A stretch of DNA of 64,000 bases from an uncultured Desulfovibrio sp. (GTDB taxonomy: Bacteria > Desulfobacterota > Desulfovibrionia > Desulfovibrionales > Desulfovibrionaceae), in the NCBI RefSeq assembly GCF_944324505.1, contig NZ_CALUWO010000010.1:1-64000 (forward strand), in the 5' to 3' direction. Each line of letters starts with the position of its first letter. Position 1 is the first letter of the stretch. The position numbers and the translations under genes are program-made. The notes below the pieces were generated by a model that was given only the letters and a program-made list of their open reading frames with translations, made no database searches and was not told where the DNA came from. Positions 63,260 through 64,000 of the stretch are shown one piece after another.

Positions 63260-64000
63260 CTAGCGCACTCCGAAAGGTTTGGGGCGGATCATGTCCAGGA
63301 GCGGGGCCAGCATGTTCACCAGCAGGATGGCGAAGGGCGTTCCGTCCGTATAGACGCCGTATTTGCGGATGGTGATGACCAGTGCGCCGCCGATGAGACC
63401 GTAGAGAAACATGGGCAGCGGCCGCGCCGGAGCATTGGCCGGGTCGGTGACAAGAAAGAAGGCCGCCAGCATGACGGACCCTGTGCACAGATGGAAGATG
63501 GGCGAGGCATTGACCGTGGAGTCAGCAGCATGGAAGGCTGCGGCCAGCACCGCCACCCCCAGCAGAAAGCCAAGCACGGCCTGCCAGCGCACGATGCCGC
63601 GCATGCACAGGATGGCCCCGCCCAGCAGCAGGGCGCCGGTCTGCCCGGCTCCCAGGCCGTTGATCTGATGGCCCAGCAGCAGGTCGCTCAGCGGAATGCG
63701 GGACGCGGCCTCGGCGCCAAAGTATTTGAGGCGCACCAGCGGGTCCACAAAGGTGGTACCCAGCTGGGCGGCATTGGGGTCCATATACATGGGAAAGGAA
63801 ACAAAAAGCACGGCCCAGCCCACCAGGGTGGTATTGACCGGATTGGCCCCCAGTCCGCCAAAGACCATCTTGCCCAGGGTGATGGAGATCACGGCCCCCA
63901 GGGTCACGATCCACCATGGCGAATCGGCAGGCAGCAGAAAGGCCAGCAGCAGGCCGGAACAGACGGCCGTGAAATCATCGATGGCCAGTTCGCGGCCCAT
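63260..64000 (-). CDS. rnfD: Rnf complex subunit D, C-terminal part (cut by window edge)
   Basis: The last ~246 residues of a multi-pass membrane protein of the RnfD/NqrB family (FTAVCSGLLLAFLLPADSPWW, then KMVFGGLGANPVNTTLVGW). The true start lies beyond the right edge; the ATG at the last bases is probably internal. In many RnfD proteins FMN is attached to a Thr in an S-G-A-T-type motif. I see no such motif in the visible part; the corresponding region reads QINGLGAGQTGALLL. The gene order D-G-E-A-B-apbE matches the Desulfovibrio rnf operon, so rnfC and a multiheme cytochrome gene are expected just beyond the edge. Confidence 0.92.
   Translation of the reverse strand: MGRELAIDDFTAVCSGLLLAFLLPADSPWWIVTLGAVISITLGKMVFGGLGANPVNTTLVGWAVLFVSFPMYMDPNAAQLGTTFVDPLVRLKYFGAEAASRIPLSDLLLGHQINGLGAGQTGALLLGGAILCMRGIVRWQAVLGFLLGVAVLAAAFHAADSTVNASPIFHLCTGSVMLAAFFLVTDPANAPARPLPMFLYGLIGGALVITIRKYGVYTDGTPFAILLVNMLAPLLDMIRPKPFGVR

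Overview
The window looks like a chromosomal segment from a GC-rich sulfate-reducing deltaproteobacterium of the Desulfovibrio type (Desulfovibrionaceae). The reasons are the Rnf gene order D-G-E-A-B followed by apbE, a ~1190-residue FAD/Fe-S D-lactate-dehydrogenase-like fusion, a def-fmt-DUF116-rsmB-parB-parA neighbourhood, and dnaA-dnaN-gyrB-gyrA at the replication origin locus. The species cannot be fixed from the sequence alone.

Layout. (1) 1-4579 is the right end of an integrated element. It holds a partial primase-like gene, an AlpA-like DNA-binding protein, a membrane/coiled-coil protein, an AlbA_2/ATPase-like/winged-helix protein and a tyrosine recombinase, and it ends at a 48-bp copy of the 3' half of an initiator tRNA gene (the attachment site). 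(2) 4590-12151 holds the tRNA's presumed original terminator, a hypothetical protein and a complete type I restriction-modification operon (hsdM-hsdS-hsdR, minus strand) with a strikingly AT-rich hsdS. (3) 12152-13593 has no credible gene but carries five exact copies of an 8-mer. (4) 13910-28102 is the core: an M23 peptidase, then dnaA, dnaN, gyrB, gyrA, purF, hisS and aspS. (5) 28227-37462 holds an EamA transporter, def-fmt, a DUF116 protein, an RsmB-like methyltransferase, parB-parA with two parS-like sites, a DsbA-like protein and an NlpC/P60 lipoprotein. (6) 37815-53281 is more varied: a fusion of an endonuclease Q-like PHP nuclease with a UvrD-type helicase, a TrmN6-like methyltransferase, an exported redox module (CMD, flavodoxin, cupin, AraC regulator), an insertion-sequence relic beside an AT-rich LprI-like gene, a U32 peptidase with a sugar epimerase, and a nucleotidyltransferase-like protein overlapping a membrane protein. 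(7) 53521-64000 is energy metabolism: the D-lactate-type dehydrogenase with a membrane protein, and the Rnf complex with its flavin-inserting ApbE, cut by the right edge inside rnfD.

How parts work together. DnaA, the beta clamp and gyrase start and sustain replication, and ParA/ParB/parS segregate the new origins. Def and Fmt handle the N-terminal formyl-methionine cycle. The dehydrogenase would feed electrons from D-lactate-type substrates into metabolism, and Rnf couples ferredoxin and NAD (or cytochrome) redox to ion transport, with ApbE attaching FMN to RnfG. The most unusual items are the EndoQ-UvrD fusion, the AlbA_2/membrane-protein pair in the island, the repeats beside the origin genes, and two departures in the Rnf proteins (a cysteine-rich RnfE tail and no visible flavinylation motif in RnfD).
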